Assembly: GCF_000317285.1 (NCBI RefSeq)
Contig: NZ_AJLN01000049.1
Span: 34,821-98,820, forward strand
Origin: Chlorogloeopsis fritschii PCC 6912
GTDB taxonomy: Bacteria; Cyanobacteriota; Cyanobacteriia; Cyanobacteriales; Nostocaceae
DNA length: 64,000 bases
Reading direction: 5' to 3'
Shown here: positions 61,752-64,000 of the stretch, piece by piece
Numbering within the stretch: the first letter of the stretch is position 1
How the letters are laid out: each line of letters starts with the position of its first letter
The notes under the pieces: model-generated
The model's input: the letters and a program-made list of their open reading frames with translations, nothing else
What the model was told of the DNA's origin: nothing
Databases searched by the model: none
Program-made: the position numbers and the translations under genes

Positions 61752-62448
61752 ATTTATACAGCTTTGTCAATCTGTAACTGCTAAAAGACCAAAAGCAGTT
61801 ATTGATCATATCTTGCAATATGGTTTTATTACCACCGAAGACTTGAAGGAAAGATACGGTTATAATCATCCTCCAAGAGCAGCCAGAGATGTTCGAGAGA
61901 ACGGAATTCCTCTAGAGACTTTCCGCGTCACCGGAAGTGACGGAAGGAGAATTGCCGCTTACAGATTTGGCGATGTCAGCAAAGCAAGGTTTTCTAGGTT
62001 ATCTGGTAGAACTGGTTTATCAAAACAGATTAAAGATGAGTTAATTAGAAGATATGGTTGTAAGTGCTTTATCTATCTAGAAGAAGTTGATGAGCGCGAG
62101 TTGCAAATTGATCATCGTATTCCTTTTGAAGTTGATGGTGAACCAGATTTAGAACCAGAAAACTTTATGTTGCTTTGCGGTTCTGCTAATCGAGCTAAAT
62201 CTTGGTCATGTGAGCATTGTGAAAATTGGAACAACCTTAAAGATAAATCTATTTGTTTGTCATGTTATTGGGCATATCCAGAAAATTACACCCATATTGC
62301 AATGCGACAAGTCAGGAGAATAGATCTTTTATGGGAAGGGGACGATGTTGAAATCTATGAAAGACTAAAACAGCAAGCTGTTAGCCTGGATAAAGAAATT
62401 CCTGAATTTGTCAAGGAAATTATTGAACGGGAAATAGAGCGTTGGTGA
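61723..62448 (+). CDS. HNH endonuclease, probable restriction partner of the D12 methyltransferase
   Basis: 241 residues. A winged-helix-like N-terminus (AVIDHILQYGFITTEDLKERYGYNHPPRAARDVRENG-type composition, residues about 26-62) probably binds DNA. The HNH core follows: CKCFIYLEEVDERELQIDHR (His near residue 131), IPFEVDGEPDLEPENFMLLC and ANRAKS. Behind it is a zinc-ribbon-like pair, CEHC and CLSC, about 15 residues apart. It starts inside the methyltransferase gene (29-base overlap). Nuclease plus methyltransferase in this order is the usual form of a type II R-M pair. Confidence 0.82.
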   Translation: MDSSQQLPDEFIQLCQSVTAKRPKAVIDHILQYGFITTEDLKERYGYNHPPRAARDVRENGIPLETFRVTGSDGRRIAAYRFGDVSKARFSRLSGRTGLSKQIKDELIRRYGCKCFIYLEEVDERELQIDHRIPFEVDGEPDLEPENFMLLCGSANRAKSWSCEHCENWNNLKDKSICLSCYWAYPENYTHIAMRQVRRIDLLWEGDDVEIYERLKQQAVSLDKEIPEFVKEIIEREIERW

Positions 62449-62465
62449 AGTGTTACTGACAATGA

Positions 62466-62711
62466 TCACTGCCAGTCCGTTTCTTGTAAAGTATTGAGGT
62501 CTTCTTGAAACTCAGCTACATCATAGTGAATGCAGATGCCTCGATCAGCCAGCAGTTTTTGAAACTGCATTCGATGCATTCCCACCAACTCACTAGCTTT
62601 CCCCAAACTAATTTTGTCTTGGCGAAATAGCATCAGCACAATTTCCAGAAATAATTCTTGTTCTGATAAGCCGCTTACTCTTACAAGGTCGTCTGAGATT
62701 ACCAAACTCAT
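62466..62711 (-). CDS. UPF0175-family small protein, antitoxin-like
   Basis: 81 residues. LSEQELFLEIVLMLFRQDKI, LGKASELVGMHRMQFQKLL and ADRGICIHYD match UPF0175, small helix-turn-helix proteins usually paired with a PIN-type (DUF3368) toxin. Here no toxin gene is adjacent: the next gene downstream is the opposing HNH nuclease, which ends 17 bases away. It is therefore an orphan antitoxin or a regulator. ATG at 62711 is clear. Confidence 0.82.
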   Translation of the reverse strand: MSLVISDDLVRVSGLSEQELFLEIVLMLFRQDKISLGKASELVGMHRMQFQKLLADRGICIHYDVAEFQEDLNTLQETDWQ

Positions 62712-62844
62712 GGTTAGCTCTCTAACTCTTAAATCTACTGCTTAGATCGTACCAGCCAAAACAAGGGTAGTTTAGGCTATTGTGGCATCATCCAATGTCG
62801 TACATATGCGATCGCCTGCAATAACTTCAACACCCCTTCACCTA

Positions 62845-63576
62845 CTAAATCGAACTTCTCAATTTTTCCAAGTGCAAAATCGGAGCATAACTGTGGCTAT
62901 CTTGTGCAATCAACTTGCCAACTTGCAAAACAACCTCAGCATTGTCCAAAACCAGCAGAAAATCATTAGAACATAAACATTGAAGTAAACATCCGATCTG
63001 AATTTTTGATTGCTGTTGATTTGGCAGTAAAGGTACAAGTTCACTCACAAGACTAGCTAGCGGTTCAGTACGAGGGAGCGATCGCTCCCTTGCACTATCA
63101 AACTCATTTTCGATTGGTTCTATCAACTTTACAGCCCAAGAAGATTGTTCTACTTCCGTCAAAGCCACAAATGCTACGAATCTGCATTTTCCTTGGCGGA
63201 GCAATTGTTTGAGCGTGCCGAATTCTTGAGTACGTCTAGACAAAGCCGAAGTCTCAACTAGCTCGCAAACATCTTGTCGTTTCTGTGCATCCCGAATGTT
63301 GAGCAATTCTTGAGCCTGTTGATATCGCTCCAAAGCTTGTCGAAAGTTCTTTTTAGTAATTTTCTCTCCTAAAGCTTGAGAGAGCAAATTCCATAACACT
63401 GAGCCTACATCCTTCTTAATATAGTCAAGACAGTAGCCGCGATCGTTGGCAAACTGCTCGTATGTCTGATTTTGGAAAGATGCTTTCAATAAATCAGCTT
63501 GTAAGTCACTAAGATGTCTGCCAGTAGATTTATAGACAACTTTATCGGCAATATCGAATAATTCCTGAGTATTCAT
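62845..63576 (-). CDS. Truncated, degenerate NB-ARC/vMAP-type signalling protein
   Basis: 243 residues from ATG 63576. Residues 1-90 match the helical vMAP-type N-terminus of cyanobacterial NB-ARC proteins: ADKVVYKSTGRHLSDLQADL, then YEQFANDRGYCLDYIKKDVG. A weak NB-ARC part follows. The P-loop position reads VALTEVEQSSWAVKL instead of the expected GxxGxGKTxLAVKL, so the GK(T/S) is gone. The Walker B-like FLLVLDNAEVVLQ is kept. The sequence stops at the LxxLR-like end, with no WD40/TPR repeats behind it. It is probably a pseudogene product or an ATP-independent relative. Confidence 0.7.
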   Translation of the reverse strand: MNTQELFDIADKVVYKSTGRHLSDLQADLLKASFQNQTYEQFANDRGYCLDYIKKDVGSVLWNLLSQALGEKITKKNFRQALERYQQAQELLNIRDAQKRQDVCELVETSALSRRTQEFGTLKQLLRQGKCRFVAFVALTEVEQSSWAVKLIEPIENEFDSARERSLPRTEPLASLVSELVPLLPNQQQSKIQIGCLLQCLCSNDFLLVLDNAEVVLQVGKLIAQDSHSYAPILHLEKLRSSI

Positions 63577-64000
63577 CTCATACAACTCATGAAATAATTT
63601 TTTACACAATTAAAAGTTCTCGACCAAGAAAATCTCAGCCGAAAGTTGATTTTTGAATATGCTCAACTGCAAGTTTTTTATCTCAAAGTAAAAAGATTTT
63701 GAAAGTATGATGTCACACTCAACTCTACAGTTAACAAACGCTTTTCACCACACTTTTCAAACCTCCACCAGTTAAAAACCTGATATTAATAGTTTGTGCA
63801 AATATACTAAAACGTAGATTCGCGAATAAAATTCGGGCAATCCTTTCAAAATCTTGCCTCAGTATATTCTCTAAATATGAGCATACTGAGTATTGATTGT
63901 TTTATTCCCGTCTTCGTCTTCTCTTCAACATATCCTTATTCTTCTTTTAAACAACCATCTTCATCATCTCAATCACTTGAGTATACAGATTGATTTCGCT
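63577..64000. other. Gene-free end of the window
   Basis: 424 AT-rich bases upstream of the NB-ARC-like gene. No ORF, repeat or clear promoter is seen. A T-rich/pyrimidine-rich stretch occupies the last 80 bases. Confidence 0.4.

Noticed and set aside
1..64000. CRISPR array
   Set aside because: No regularly spaced 25-40-base direct repeats were found; the tandem repeats present are 7-mers without spacers, and the other repeats are dispersed.

Overview
The window reads as chromosome of a filamentous, probably heterocyst-forming (Nostocales-type) cyanobacterium. The evidence is dense HIP1-like GCGATCGC octamers in genes and spacers, heme oxygenase, a second ChlH/CobN-type chelatase subunit, a CrtW-type beta-carotene ketolase, an ABA4-like protein, 7-base tandem repeats (STRRs), several families of small dispersed inverted repeats, and a cyanobacterial-type SOS box in front of lexA. 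No rRNA operon, CRISPR array, transposase or prophage core was found. I do not name a species.

Layout. 1-14 kb is mostly housekeeping: the end of an LpxB-like gene, a ketopantoate reductase-like gene, a fasciclin protein, an envelope cluster on the minus strand (LytR-CpsA-Psr protein, a tiny membrane peptide, MurJ), mannose-1-phosphate guanylyltransferase, a YidD-like protein, an ABC1 kinase, an ABC-2 exporter pair and GlmM. 14-20 kb holds heme oxygenase, CobW, an ABA4-like protein and several genes of unknown function. 20-27 kb holds a single-chain methyltransferase/endonuclease, tRNA-Leu(CAA) nested between two tRNA-like half fragments, an M48 peptidase, MurA, tRNA-Leu(CAG), a TrmH-family methylase and a thioesterase.

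27.5-32.2 kb is the most unusual envelope locus. It has two small secreted two-cysteine proteins, a PapD-like chaperone and an 867-residue usher-like outer membrane protein in one minus-strand cluster, which looks like a divergent chaperone-usher fibre system. 33-43 kb has a peptidoglycan amidase, a CobN/ChlH-type chelatase subunit whose reading frame carries a perfect 32-base palindrome, and a crtW-glycosyltransferase pair. 43-51 kb has tRNA-Thr, argF, lexA and a second defence-like island: a DndI-type helicase, a 57-residue ORF, a DndD-like ATPase, two Uma2 nucleases and a protein resembling dnd-associated protein 4. The phosphorothioation genes dndA, dndB, dndC and dndE are absent from the window. 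52-60 kb has an ABC exporter overlapping a CrtISO-like oxidoreductase, a response regulator, glpD, and a glycosyltransferase coupled to an LD-carboxypeptidase. 60.8-62.4 kb is a D12-class adenine methyltransferase overlapping an HNH nuclease (a likely restriction-modification pair). An orphan UPF0175 antitoxin-like gene and a truncated NB-ARC-like protein that has lost its P-loop follow.

The window therefore combines core envelope and pigment metabolism with at least three separate DNA-modification or DNA-defence modules and one probable surface-fibre system. Product names rest on recognition of motifs and family resemblance in the translated sequence; no database search was run.
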